DNA from: Palsa-1447 sp964414785
GTDB lineage: Bacteria; Verrucomicrobiota; Verrucomicrobiia; Opitutales; Opitutaceae
Assembly: GCA_964414785.1 (NCBI GenBank)
Contig: CAYPXZ010000014.1
Location: 15,250 to 79,249, forward strand
Reading direction: 5' to 3'
Length of the DNA: 64,000 nt
Positions 42,799 to 50,985 of this stretch are shown one piece after another. Made by a program: the position numbers and the translations under genes. Numbering within the stretch: position 1 is the stretch's first letter; every line of letters begins with the position of its first letter. Under the pieces are notes generated by a model. It was not told the DNA's origin. It saw only the letters and a program-made list of their open reading frames with translations, and made no database searches.

Positions 42799-43419
42799 AT
42801 GCCTGGCAGGTTCACTTCTCGCCGCCTGACTTTTGCCTGCGTCGCCCTTTTCACGTCGGCCGTGATCCCGGGGGCGTCCGCCCAGGCCGAGATCGCCGAC
42901 CTGAAGGAGGACGTGCGGGGCCTGTCGCAGCGCGTGAACGAGCTCACCCTGAGGGTCGAGCAGCTCGAACACGAGAACTCGGAGCTAAGGGCCAAGGTCG
43001 GCAGCCTCGATTCGAACAGGGATTCCGTCACCGTGGCCCAGCTCAACGCAGCCGTCGCGGACCTGAATTCCTCGATCAACTCGGCCGTCGCGGCCTCGCG
43101 CTCCGAGATCCTGCAGAAGGTGGCCACCGAGATGGAGGTGCTTGCGAAGCAGACCAACGCCGCCCTCGACTCGATGTCGAAGCCGGCGCCAGCCGTCCAG
43201 GCCCGCCCGGTCGCGGCGACCCAGCCCCCGAAGCCCGTCGTCTTCGGCGACACCTATCCGAAGGAGGGCATCAGCTACACGGTCCTGAAGGGCGACTCGG
43301 TCGGGACGATCGCCAAGAAGACCGGCGCCAGGGTCCAGGATATCATCGACGCCAACAAATTGACCGACCCCTCGCGGATCCAGGCCGGGCAGGTCCTCGT
43401 CATCCCCGGCGGCAAGTAG
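42799..43419 (+). CDS. Exported coiled-coil protein with C-terminal LysM domain
   Basis: A 206-residue protein: signal peptide (FACVALFTSAVIPGASA), a heptad-rich segment (about residues 32-75, ADLKEDVRGLSQRVNELTL) likely to be a coiled coil, a Pro/Ala linker and a LysM peptidoglycan-binding domain at the end (ISYTVLKGDSVGTIAKKTG to GQVLVIPGG). The shape resembles cell-wall-tethered periplasmic proteins such as YbgF-like or division-linked factors; function is not known. parB follows after 20 bp. Confidence 0.85.
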   Translation: MPGRFTSRRLTFACVALFTSAVIPGASAQAEIADLKEDVRGLSQRVNELTLRVEQLEHENSELRAKVGSLDSNRDSVTVAQLNAAVADLNSSINSAVAASRSEILQKVATEMEVLAKQTNAALDSMSKPAPAVQARPVAATQPPKPVVFGDTYPKEGISYTVLKGDSVGTIAKKTGARVQDIIDANKLTDPSRIQAGQVLVIPGGK

Positions 43420-43439
43420 CCCCAAAGAACCCCCTCACC

Positions 43440-44360
43440 ATGGCATCTCCACAAAAATCCAGACTGGGCCGCGGCCTAGGCGGCCTCATCTCCGCCGCAA
43501 AGCCTCTCGGCGCGGCGCACCCCGCGCCCGCGGCGCATGTTCCCCACGCCCCGGGCTACCTTGAGATCCAGGTGCACCTCGTCGAGCCGAGTCCCTACCA
43601 GGCCCGCAGGGAGATTGCGCCCGAGCAGCTCACGGAGCTTGCCGAGAGCATCAGGAGCGAGGGCCTCCTGCAGCCGATCGTCGTGCGCCGCCTCGGTGAG
43701 AAGTTCCAGCTGATCGCCGGGGAGCGGCGCTGGAGGGCCTTCCAGCAGCTCAAGCTCAAGTCGATACCCGCGAGAATCGTCGAGGCGAGCGACGCATCCG
43801 CCGCCTCCATAGGCCTGATCGAGAACCTCCAGAGGGAGGGACTCAACCCGATCGAGGAGGCGCAGGGTTTCGCGAGCCTCGTGCGCGACTTTGACCTAAC
43901 CCAGGAGACCGCGGCGGAGCGGGTGGGGAAGAGCCGGGCCTCGGTGGCGAACTCGCTTCGCCTCCTGTCGCTCGACGCCGAGATCCAGGGGTTCATCGCG
44001 AAGGACCTGCTGAGCGTCGGACACGCCAAGATTCTCCTCGGGGTCGAGGACCCCGGGGCGCGCACGATCCTTGCCCGGCGCGTGATCGAGGAGGGGCTGA
44101 GCGTTCGAACGACCGAGAAGCTGGGTCGGTCGGCAAAGGTGTCGGGCCCGGCGAAGGGCCCGTCCCGGGGCCGGGCGCTTGCGGCCCGGGACGCGGCGGC
44201 GGTCGAGAGCATCCAGAAGAGGCTCACCTCGCACCTGGGAGCGAGGGTCGCCGTCATCCACACCCCGAAGAAGGGCCGTATCGTTATCGAGTACCGCGGC
44301 AACGACGACCTGCAGCGCCTGCTCGAGAAGCTGGGTGTCGGCGGCTCCGACCCGGTGTGA
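43440..44360 (+). CDS. parB: Chromosome-partitioning protein ParB
   Basis: A 306-residue ParB/Spo0J protein. The N terminus (SRLGRGLGGLISAAK) is the ParA-stimulating segment. The CTPase/nuclease-like core shows YQARREIAPEQLTELAESI and the CTP-binding LIAGERRWRAF with LIENLQREGLNPIEEA. A helix-turn-helix (TQETAAERVGKSRASVANSLRL, in part) binds parS, and the C terminus dimerises. parA is not adjacent, and I did not find a parS palindrome in the window. Confidence 0.95.
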   Translation: MASPQKSRLGRGLGGLISAAKPLGAAHPAPAAHVPHAPGYLEIQVHLVEPSPYQARREIAPEQLTELAESIRSEGLLQPIVVRRLGEKFQLIAGERRWRAFQQLKLKSIPARIVEASDASAASIGLIENLQREGLNPIEEAQGFASLVRDFDLTQETAAERVGKSRASVANSLRLLSLDAEIQGFIAKDLLSVGHAKILLGVEDPGARTILARRVIEEGLSVRTTEKLGRSAKVSGPAKGPSRGRALAARDAAAVESIQKRLTSHLGARVAVIHTPKKGRIVIEYRGNDDLQRLLEKLGVGGSDPV

Positions 44361-44380
44361 CCCCCTGCGGGGCGCGCGGC

Positions 44381-44689
44381 CTACGGCAGCGCGACCTTGC
44401 GGCTCTTCGGGTCCGGGTTCTGGCGGTAGAAGAGGGCCGTGTGCCCGACGGCGCCCACGCAGGCGCAGCGGCCCTCGGCGGCAATCCTCGCGCACCCGGC
44501 GGCCCGCTCGTCGCGGTCGGCGCCCTGGAAGCGCAGCTTGACGAGCTCGTGGGCGGCAAGGGCCTTCTCCAGCTCGGCGAAGAAGGCGGGGGTGATTCCG
44601 CCCTTGCCGACCTTCAGGACGGGCCCGAGGAGCTGGCCCAGGCCGCGCAGGCGGGTCTTCTGGGCGCCGGTAAGGGGGGAGTCGTTCAT
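44381..44689 (-). CDS. CRS1/YhbY domain RNA-binding protein
   Basis: A 102-residue YhbY-type protein: LTGAQKTRLRGLGQLLGPVLKVGKGGIT is spread over the first helix and the GxxG-like loop (VGKGG), and ELVKLRFQG follows. YhbY associates with pre-50S ribosomes. The C-terminal VGHTALFYRQNPD matches the family end. Lies alone on the minus strand, convergent with parB and divergent from secG. Confidence 0.93.
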   Translation of the reverse strand: MNDSPLTGAQKTRLRGLGQLLGPVLKVGKGGITPAFFAELEKALAAHELVKLRFQGADRDERAAGCARIAAEGRCACVGAVGHTALFYRQNPDPKSRKVALP

Positions 44690-44839
44690 GGGACCCCCGG
44701 GACTACACGCAGGTCCGCATTTGTGAAACTCCAATCTGGCGAAACCGGGTCCCGGTAGGGCCCCCCATGGGGCCGGCCGGCGCCAAGCGCAGGCGTTGAC
44801 AAGATGAGCCGGGTTCTGCTTGGCTGACCCTTCCTCGAC

Positions 44840-45217
44840 ATGAGCATCATTCTCGGCATCTGCACATTCGTCCTGATCCTGACATCGGCCATCCTTATCT
44901 TGTTGGTGCTCGCCCAGAAGGCGAAGGCCGACGGCGGGATGGGCGCCGCGATGGGCGGAGGCATGGCGGAGGCCACATTCGGGGCGGACACGGGCAACGT
45001 GCTCAGCAAGGCCACGATCAACGCCTCCATCGTCTTCTTCGTCCTTAGCTTCGCGCTTTACCTCGGGCGGATTTACGAGGGCAAGCATGCGTCCGCCTCG
45101 GGCGGCGCGCTGCCCTCGATCTCGGTCCCGGTCTCGGCGACGGCATCGAAACCCCAGGCAGGCAACCCGGCGCCGGCCAAGGCCGCCCCGACACCGGCCT
45201 CGTCGACGAAGCCCTGA
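44840..45217 (+). CDS. secG: Preprotein translocase subunit SecG
   Basis: A 125-residue SecG with two transmembrane helices (ILGICTFVLILTSAILILLV and ASIVFFVLSFALYLG) flanking the conserved cytosolic loop (QKAKADGGMGAAMGGG and TFGADTGNVLSKAT). It assists SecYE in export. The Ala/Pro/Ser-rich C-terminal tail is longer than usual. The stop is seven bases before the next gene's probable TTG start. Confidence 0.92.
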   Translation: MSIILGICTFVLILTSAILILLVLAQKAKADGGMGAAMGGGMAEATFGADTGNVLSKATINASIVFFVLSFALYLGRIYEGKHASASGGALPSISVPVSATASKPQAGNPAPAKAAPTPASSTKP

Positions 45218-45224
45218 TAGGCTT

Positions 45225-46076
45225 TTGAAGAGCTCACCCGAGCTGTCCCTTCGGTTGGATTGGGTGCGCCTGCTGTGTGCAGCGGTCCTAATGTCCGTCG
45301 CCTCCCTGGGTAGGGCCGAACCGCTGCCCGACAAGGCCGCGGCGGCGGCCATCCTCGAGCAGTTCCGGCAGATGGTGTGGTCCGAGCCCATCTATGCGGA
45401 GTTCGACCTCCGCCAGATGCCCCGGCGCGGCCCGGAGCTCCTCTTCCACGGGCGCTTCTGGGGGGGCAGGAACTCCCGCGGCGCCGTGACGCGCCTTGAG
45501 ATCGAGACCGGCAAGGGGGGGTTCTCCCACCGTTTCCTGGTCCAGGGGGGCCACGAAGGCGGGATCTGGACCAGCGACGGCCCCGGCGCGGGCGTTCCGA
45601 GCGAGACCGCGGTCACCCAGCCGCTTGTCCCCGGCGTCGAGATGACCCCGTTTGACGTCCTGCCGATGCCGTACCTCTACTGGCTCGATGCGGACCTGGT
45701 CGGCGTGAGCCGGATCCGGGGGCGCCAGGCCTACGCCTACGTCTTCACGCCTTCGGCCGACTTTTTGGCCCGCAACCCCTCCATCCGCTCCGTCCGGGCG
45801 TACTTAGACGCCCAGTACGACGCCCTGGTGCAGTCCGAGGTCACCGGCGGCGACGGCCATGTGGCTAAAACCCTCTCATTATTGGAGCTAAGGAAGGTAG
45901 GCGACCGGTGGATACCCAAGGACATGGACGTCCGCAACGAGGCCACCCGCGACAAGACCCGGCTGACCCTTACCGCGGTGGCCATAGGGGCCCTTCCGGG
46001 GCCCGGGGCGTTCGATCCGGCGCAGCTGGGATCCCCCCTCGCGCCGCCGTCGACTATTAGGGTCATAAGATTGTGA
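45225..46076 (+). CDS. Outer-membrane lipoprotein-sorting-like protein
   Basis: About 283 residues from TTG 45225, which gives a signal peptide (LDWVRLLCAAVLMSVASLGRA); GTG 45264 is an alternative. The C-terminal half fits the LolA-like outer-membrane lipoprotein-sorting family (VSRIRGRQAYAYVFTPS, then VRAYLDAQYDALVQSE, KVGDRWIPKDMDVRN), beta-rich and periplasmic. Specific role is unknown. It is closely behind secG and probably co-transcribed with it. Confidence 0.75.
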   Translation: MKSSPELSLRLDWVRLLCAAVLMSVASLGRAEPLPDKAAAAAILEQFRQMVWSEPIYAEFDLRQMPRRGPELLFHGRFWGGRNSRGAVTRLEIETGKGGFSHRFLVQGGHEGGIWTSDGPGAGVPSETAVTQPLVPGVEMTPFDVLPMPYLYWLDADLVGVSRIRGRQAYAYVFTPSADFLARNPSIRSVRAYLDAQYDALVQSEVTGGDGHVAKTLSLLELRKVGDRWIPKDMDVRNEATRDKTRLTLTAVAIGALPGPGAFDPAQLGSPLAPPSTIRVIRL

Positions 46077-46161
46077 ATCTGCGGGTGTAAACCGCAGAAT
46101 TTCGTTGCGGATGGGCCGTCTCACGTGCCTGCTCATGGCCCGTTAAGGTCCAATCACTGCC

Positions 46162-46470
46162 ATGGTAACACGCTCTGCTTCGGCTCCGCTGACGTTCGAT
46201 CTGCCGATCTCCCTGATCGCCAAGATCGAGAGCAGCAGGCGCAAATTCGGCCTGAAGACGGCGAGCGAGGTGGTGAGGCTGGCGATCGACAAATTCGACT
46301 TCGAGGGATGCAAGCCCACCCGCGATCCGCACCGCCAGGTGTCGGTTCGCCTGGGCGCGAACCAGCGGGCGATGCTCAAGCGCTACGCCAAGAAGAAGAA
46401 TGCGAGCGTCGGCGAGCTGCTCCGGTTCGCCCTAGAGGGCCTGCCGGCCAAGAAGTCCAAGGCCCGCTGA
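46162..46470 (+). CDS. Small protein with two ribbon-helix-helix-like motifs
   Basis: A 102-residue basic protein. Residues about 9-44 read as a ribbon-helix-helix unit (LTFDLPISLIAKIESSRRKF, then TASEVVRLAID). Residues about 59-93 repeat the pattern (QVSVRLGANQRAMLKRYAKK, then ASVGELLRFALEGL). RHH proteins normally dimerise to bind DNA with a beta ribbon; two units in one chain could form an intramolecular pair. No toxin gene is adjacent. I know no named family that fits exactly. Confidence 0.7.
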   Translation: MVTRSASAPLTFDLPISLIAKIESSRRKFGLKTASEVVRLAIDKFDFEGCKPTRDPHRQVSVRLGANQRAMLKRYAKKKNASVGELLRFALEGLPAKKSKAR

Positions 46471-46563
46471 GGGCCTGAGGAGGGGCCGGGCCCCCGAAAA
46501 AAGGGGTGCTCTCCTCTTGCGTTTGGTGCCCCGGCGTCTTTTTAGTGGACTCCTTTGCTCACG

Positions 46564-47760
46564 ATGTCCTCCGCACCCCTAAGGCCCCTCTCAATCTGGG
46601 CACGCAACATTGCCCCCTCGCCGACGCTCGCCGTGGACGCCAAGGCCAAGGCCCTCATGGCCGCGGGCGAGGACGTCTGCAGCTTCGCGGCCGGCGAGCC
46701 CGACTTTGACACGCCGCAGCACATCAAGGACGCCTGCGCGGCGGCGCTGCAGGCGGGCAAGACCAAGTACGTGGCCACCCCCGGCATTGAGGACCTGCGG
46801 AAGGCCATAGCCGAGTCGTATGCAAGCTCCTATGGGCTAAAGGTTTCCCCGGCCCAGGTGGTCGTGAGCCCCGGCGGCAAGTTTTCCTGCTACCTGGCGA
46901 TCATGGCCACGTGCTCTCCCGGCGACGAAGTCATCATCCCGGCGCCCTATTGGGTGAGCTATCCCGAGATGGTGAAGCTTGCCGGCGCCGTCCCGAAGGC
47001 GGTCCTCGCGACGGATGAGACGGGCTTCAAGGTCCTGCCCGCGCAGGTCGAGGCTGCCGTGACGCCCAGGACGAAGCTCCTGATCCTCAACTCCCCGTCG
47101 AACCCGACGGGCGTCGTCTATTCGCGCGGCGAACTCGAGGCGATCATGGCGGTCGCCGCGAAGCACAACCTCTACGTCCTCTCGGACGAGATCTACGAGA
47201 ACCTGATCTACGGGGGCCTCTCGCCGACCTGCCTGGCGACCCTGGGCGCGGACGCCGAGTCCCGGACGATCGTGGCCGCCGGCTTCTCCAAGACCTATTC
47301 CATGACGGGTTGGAGGCTCGGGACCCTGGTCGCGCCGCCGGCGATCGCGAAGGCCGCCTCGGAGCTCCAGAGCCAGATGTCCTCCAACGCAACGACGTTC
47401 GCCCAGTACGGGGCGCTGGCCGCCCTTCGCGAGAAGGACAAGACCAAGGCCTCCCTCGAGAAGATGCTGGCGGCGTTCGACCGCCGCCGCAACCTCCTCC
47501 ACGGTCTGCTGACGGCGATCCCCGGGGTGACCTGCGTCGCCGCGCAGGGGGCGTTCTACCTGTTTCCCAACATCTCAAGCTTCGGCCTGAGCTCCATGGA
47601 TTTCTGCGCGAGGCTCCTCGAGAAGGAGAAGGTGGCGGTCGTCCCCGGGTCCGCGTTCGGGGCCGAGGGGTATGTCCGCCTCAGCTACGCGACGAGCGAC
47701 GAGATCATCACGAAGGGAGCCGCAAGGCTCGCGAATTTCTGCCGGGGCCTCAAGGCTTGA
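46564..47760 (+). CDS. aspC: Aspartate/aromatic aminotransferase, class I
   Basis: A 398-residue PLP enzyme of the type Ib aspartate aminotransferases. Visible are SFAAGEPDFDTP, the KYVATPGIEDLRKAI segment, APYWVSYPEMV, NSPSNPTGVVYS, LSDEIYENLIY, the Schiff-base Lys in AGFSKTYSMTGWRLG, and YVRLSYATS. It interconverts aspartate and oxaloacetate, perhaps also prephenate. ATG 46564 is preferred over the TTG at 46555. icd follows after 35 bp, linking nitrogen and TCA-cycle functions. Confidence 0.92.
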   Translation: MSSAPLRPLSIWARNIAPSPTLAVDAKAKALMAAGEDVCSFAAGEPDFDTPQHIKDACAAALQAGKTKYVATPGIEDLRKAIAESYASSYGLKVSPAQVVVSPGGKFSCYLAIMATCSPGDEVIIPAPYWVSYPEMVKLAGAVPKAVLATDETGFKVLPAQVEAAVTPRTKLLILNSPSNPTGVVYSRGELEAIMAVAAKHNLYVLSDEIYENLIYGGLSPTCLATLGADAESRTIVAAGFSKTYSMTGWRLGTLVAPPAIAKAASELQSQMSSNATTFAQYGALAALREKDKTKASLEKMLAAFDRRRNLLHGLLTAIPGVTCVAAQGAFYLFPNISSFGLSSMDFCARLLEKEKVAVVPGSAFGAEGYVRLSYATSDEIITKGAARLANFCRGLKA

Positions 47761-47795
47761 GGCTCGATCCCCAACCCCAAAAAAAGAATTTAACC

Positions 47796-49112
47796 ATGGC
47801 TTACAAAGACGTCACGCCGCCCCAGGGCGGGAAAATTTCCATCGCAGCCGGCCGCCTCAGCGTCCCGGACAACCCGGTCATCCCGTTCATCCGGGGCGAC
47901 GGCACGGGTCCCGACATTTGGGCCTCCTCGGTCAGGGTCCTCGACGCCTCGGTCGAGAAGGCCTACGGGGGCAAGCGCCGCATCTCGTGGTTCGAGGTCT
48001 TCGCGGGGGAGGAGAGCTTCAAGAGGTTCAACAACTGGCTTCCCGACGACACGGTCGAGGCCTTCAAGGACTACATCGTGGGGATCAAGGGGCCGCTGAC
48101 GACGCCCGTGGGCGGCGGGATCAGCTCCCTGAACGTCGCGCTCCGCCAGATGCTCGACCTGTACGTGTGCCTGCGCCCCGTCCAGTGGTTCACCGGGGTC
48201 CCCTCTCCGGTCAAGAGGCCCGAGCTCGTTAACATGGTGATCTTCCGCGAGAACACCGAGGACATCTACGCCGGGATCGAGTTTGCCGCCGGGACGCCCG
48301 AGGCGCAGAAGGTCCTGGATTTCATCGCGAAGGAGTTCCCGAAGCGGTTTGAGAAGATCCGCTTCGGCACGAAGCCCAAGGCCGAGTCGTTCTGGGCCGC
48401 GGTCGGGGCAAAGGATTTCCCGTGCGACGTGCAGGTCGGCGTCGGGATCAAGCCCGTCAGCTACTCGGGCAGCGTGCGCCTGATCCACAGCGCCATCTCC
48501 TACGCCATCCGCTGCAAGCGCAAGAGCGTCACGATCGTCCACAAGGGCAACATCATGAAGTACACGGAGGGCGCCTTCCGCGACTGGGGCTACAAGGTCG
48601 CCAAGGAGTTCTTCGGCGCGGTCGAGATCGACGGCGGCCCGTGGTGCAAGATCCCCGAGGGCAAGCCCGGCGCCGGGATCATCATCAAGGACTCGATCGC
48701 CGACATCACGCTCCAGCAGGTGCTGACCCGCCCCACGGACTTCGACGTCATCGCGACGCTCAACCTGAACGGGGACTACCTCTCCGACGCCCTTGCGGCG
48801 CAGGTGGGCGGCATCGGCATAGCCCCGGGCGGCAACATCAACTACATCACCGGCCACGCCATCTTCGAGGCCACGCACGGCACGGCCCCCAAGTACGCGA
48901 ACAAGGACGTCGTCAACCCCGGCTCGGTCGTCCTTTCCGGGGAGATGATGCTGCGCTACATGGGCTGGAACGAGGCGGCGGACCTGATCCTCAAGGGCCT
49001 AAACGGCGCCATCGGCGCGAAGCGGGTGACCTATGACTTCGCACGCCAGATGGAGGGGGCGACCGAGATCAAGTGCTCCGCCTTCGGCGACGCCGTCATC
49101 GCCCACATGTGA
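47796..49112 (+). CDS. icd: Isocitrate dehydrogenase, NADP-dependent type
   Basis: A 438-residue homodimeric enzyme decarboxylating isocitrate to 2-oxoglutarate. It contains IPFIRGDGTGPDIW, the phosphorylation-loop region GGGISSLNVALRQMLDLY with the isocitrate-binding Ser, VIFRENTEDIYAGIE, VHKGNIMKYTEG, and the Mg-binding and cofactor loops (NLNGDYLSDALAAQVGG, then EATHGTAPKYANKD). Length and motifs match bacterial type I IDH. A strong hairpin follows the stop. Confidence 0.95.
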   Translation: MAYKDVTPPQGGKISIAAGRLSVPDNPVIPFIRGDGTGPDIWASSVRVLDASVEKAYGGKRRISWFEVFAGEESFKRFNNWLPDDTVEAFKDYIVGIKGPLTTPVGGGISSLNVALRQMLDLYVCLRPVQWFTGVPSPVKRPELVNMVIFRENTEDIYAGIEFAAGTPEAQKVLDFIAKEFPKRFEKIRFGTKPKAESFWAAVGAKDFPCDVQVGVGIKPVSYSGSVRLIHSAISYAIRCKRKSVTIVHKGNIMKYTEGAFRDWGYKVAKEFFGAVEIDGGPWCKIPEGKPGAGIIIKDSIADITLQQVLTRPTDFDVIATLNLNGDYLSDALAAQVGGIGIAPGGNINYITGHAIFEATHGTAPKYANKDVVNPGSVVLSGEMMLRYMGWNEAADLILKGLNGAIGAKRVTYDFARQMEGATEIKCSAFGDAVIAHM

Positions 49113-49121
49113 GGATCCGCG

Positions 49122-49149
49122 GGGCCCCGGCGCGCCGCGCCCGGGGCCC
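49122..49149. terminator. GC-rich hairpin between icd and the convergent small membrane protein
   Basis: GGGCCCCGG (49122-49130) pairs with CCGGGGCCC (49141-49149) around a GC-rich loop. It has no T run on either side, so it may stop transcription from both directions only weakly or with Rho. Confidence 0.4.
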
Positions 49150-49397
49150 TACTTGCGCACGTAGCGCAGGAGCCAGGTGAAGAGGAGGGCGCCGACGACC
49201 GCGAAGACGAGCCGCCCGGCGAAGCCGTAGGCGACGATTCCCAGCAGGCCGAAGCAGAAGCCCCCGAGGAAGGCGCCCACGATCCCGACGACGATGTTGC
49301 CTGCGAGGCCGAAGCCGCTGCCCTTGGTGATGACGCCCGCCAGCCAGCCGGCGATGGCCCCAATGAGCAGGAAGATGACAAAGCTTTGGAGGTTCAT
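49149..49397 (-). CDS. GlsB/YeaQ/YmgE family membrane protein
   Basis: An 82-residue protein with three hydrophobic helices and the glycine-rich pattern of the transglycosylase-associated family (LIGAIAGWLAGVITKGSGFG, then GNIVVGIVGAFLGGF). It is a stress-linked inner-membrane protein family of unknown mechanism. It lies 26 bp behind the secreted hypothetical protein gene. Confidence 0.88.
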   Translation of the reverse strand: MNLQSFVIFLLIGAIAGWLAGVITKGSGFGLAGNIVVGIVGAFLGGFCFGLLGIVAYGFAGRLVFAVVGALLFTWLLRYVRK

Positions 49398-49423
49398 GGG
49401 GGATCGGCCTAAGCCGGGACGGG

Positions 49424-50092
49424 CTATTTCTGGGGGGCTGGCTTGGGGAACTGCATCTTCTTTATGAAGCCGAGGAGCCGGGTTCGAAGTATCTGGTCCT
49501 CCTCCTCCACCGGCTTCTTGTAGTGGGATCCCTCGGTGATGCGCTCCGACAGCTCGGTGCTGATCACGAACGTGAAGCCGTTCTTCACGAAGATGGCGTT
49601 GCCGCGCTTGGCGACCAGCGGATCCGTGGGCTGGCCGAAAACGATGTGGTCGGCGAACATGGAGCCCCCCGGCATGAGGATGTAGGTGAAGAGGGTTCCG
49701 TCCATCAGGTCGGCCGAGAACCCGGCGCTCTCGATCTTGGTCTGCGGGCAGAACCGCTTGAAGTCCGACAGGACGTAGCTCCCGAAGAAGTAGATCAGGT
49801 AGTCCTTGGTGCCGCGGGTGGACAGTTCCCACTTGAGCGTCGCGTCCTGCGCGAAGGCGCCGACGGTCAGCTGCAGGCCGAAGCCGTCGTGGAAGGTGAC
49901 CACGTTGTTGGTGTCATGGATCACGCCCCCCAGGGCGGGAAGCACCGGGATGTCCATCGAGAACGCCCCGGTTGGCGACGTGTAAATGTTGCCGTCGATC
50001 GAGCCGGCGAGGCCCTTTTGGGCCTCCTCCTGGCCTTTGGCCGAGACGGCCGCCACGGCGGCCAGGCTAGCGAGGAAGACGGTTCGGAACAT
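49424..50092 (-). CDS. Exported hypothetical protein
   Basis: A 222-residue protein with a signal peptide (FLASLAAVAAVSAKG) and otherwise beta-rich soluble sequence (YTSPTGAFSMDIPVLPALGG, then LFTYILMPGGSMFADHIVFG). No domain I recognise. It looks periplasmic. It is between rsmA (same strand, 38 bp upstream) and the GlsB-type gene. Confidence 0.65.
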   Translation of the reverse strand: MFRTVFLASLAAVAAVSAKGQEEAQKGLAGSIDGNIYTSPTGAFSMDIPVLPALGGVIHDTNNVVTFHDGFGLQLTVGAFAQDATLKWELSTRGTKDYLIYFFGSYVLSDFKRFCPQTKIESAGFSADLMDGTLFTYILMPGGSMFADHIVFGQPTDPLVAKRGNAIFVKNGFTFVISTELSERITEGSHYKKPVEEEDQILRTRLLGFIKKMQFPKPAPQK

Positions 50093-50130
50093 TTTCTAGT
50101 TCAACAGTATGGAGTGCCCTTCCGAAGCTT

Positions 50131-50973
50131 TCAAGTCGCGCTTTGACCCGCCGATACGAGCTTGATCCATGTCGCGACCGGAATGGCCTCGGCCCTTACG
50201 GACGGTAGGTATCCCTCCGACCGGAGAAGTTCCCTCCATTGCGCGTCCCGTCCCGGCACGAGTTCCCTCATGACCGCGCCGGCCTGCTTGCGCCGCTGCT
50301 GGAAGAAACGCCGGATTATCGCCTTGTCCGCCTGGGCGAAGACGAAGGGCTCGGGCTTGCGGACCAGGTGAAGCAGGTACGAGTCGACGTCGGGCCTCGG
50401 GTAGAAGCAGGCGGAGCTCACGCGGTGGCCCGGCGCGGGATCGTAGGCCGCCTGCAGGAAGATGGAGATCGCCCCGAAGTTACGCGTCCCGGGGCTCGCG
50501 ACGTACCGGTCCGCCGCCTCCCGCTGGAGCATGAGGACCATGCGCGAGGGGAGCGGCCCCGAAAGCACGGCATCCATCCACGGGGTGGAGATGGCGTAGG
50601 GCAGGTTGGCCACCACCTTGGCACCGGCGGCAAGCGCCGGCGGGATGGCGGCGAGGGGCCTATCGACCGCGTCGCCCTCGAGGAGATGGAGGGTCTTCGG
50701 ATAGCGCGCCGCGAGACCGGACTCCAGGTGCTGGTGGAGCGTCCGGTCCATCTCCACGGCCCAGACCTCGGCCCCCGACTCGAGCAGGGCGCCGGTCAGC
50801 GTGCCGAGCCCCGGCCCGATTTCCACGACGGCGTCGCCTGCCGCCACCTGGGCCAGCTCGAGCGACTTGCGGACGATGTTGCCGTCCACGAGGAAGTTCT
50901 GCCCAAGGAAGCGCTTGGGCGTGTGCCCCAGGCGCGCGAGGAGGTCGCGCGTTTCGGTCGGCGTAAGGGCCAT
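50131..50973 (-). CDS. rsmA: 16S rRNA dimethyladenosine transferase
   Basis: A 280-residue SAM-dependent KsgA enzyme dimethylating two adjacent adenosines near the 3' end of 16S rRNA. It has the N-terminal LGHTPKRFLGQNFLVD, the SAM loop VVEIGPGLGTLTGALLE, the NLPY active-site motif (VVANLPYAIS) and the C-terminal helical domain (FYPRPDVDSYLL). It follows trpC by 12 bp. Confidence 0.96.
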   Translation of the reverse strand: MALTPTETRDLLARLGHTPKRFLGQNFLVDGNIVRKSLELAQVAAGDAVVEIGPGLGTLTGALLESGAEVWAVEMDRTLHQHLESGLAARYPKTLHLLEGDAVDRPLAAIPPALAAGAKVVANLPYAISTPWMDAVLSGPLPSRMVLMLQREAADRYVASPGTRNFGAISIFLQAAYDPAPGHRVSSACFYPRPDVDSYLLHLVRKPEPFVFAQADKAIIRRFFQQRRKQAGAVMRELVPGRDAQWRELLRSEGYLPSVRAEAIPVATWIKLVSAGQSAT

Positions 50974-50985
50974 CGGTCGGGCGCG

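Noticed and set aside
43440..44360. parS sites near parB
   Set aside because: I looked for the TGTTTCACGTGAAACA-type palindrome around parB and did not see it, nor elsewhere in the window while reading.
44796..44824. A perfect TTGACA in front of secG as a -35 box
   Set aside because: At 16-18 bp spacing I see no acceptable -10 hexamer, so a promoter cannot be supported.
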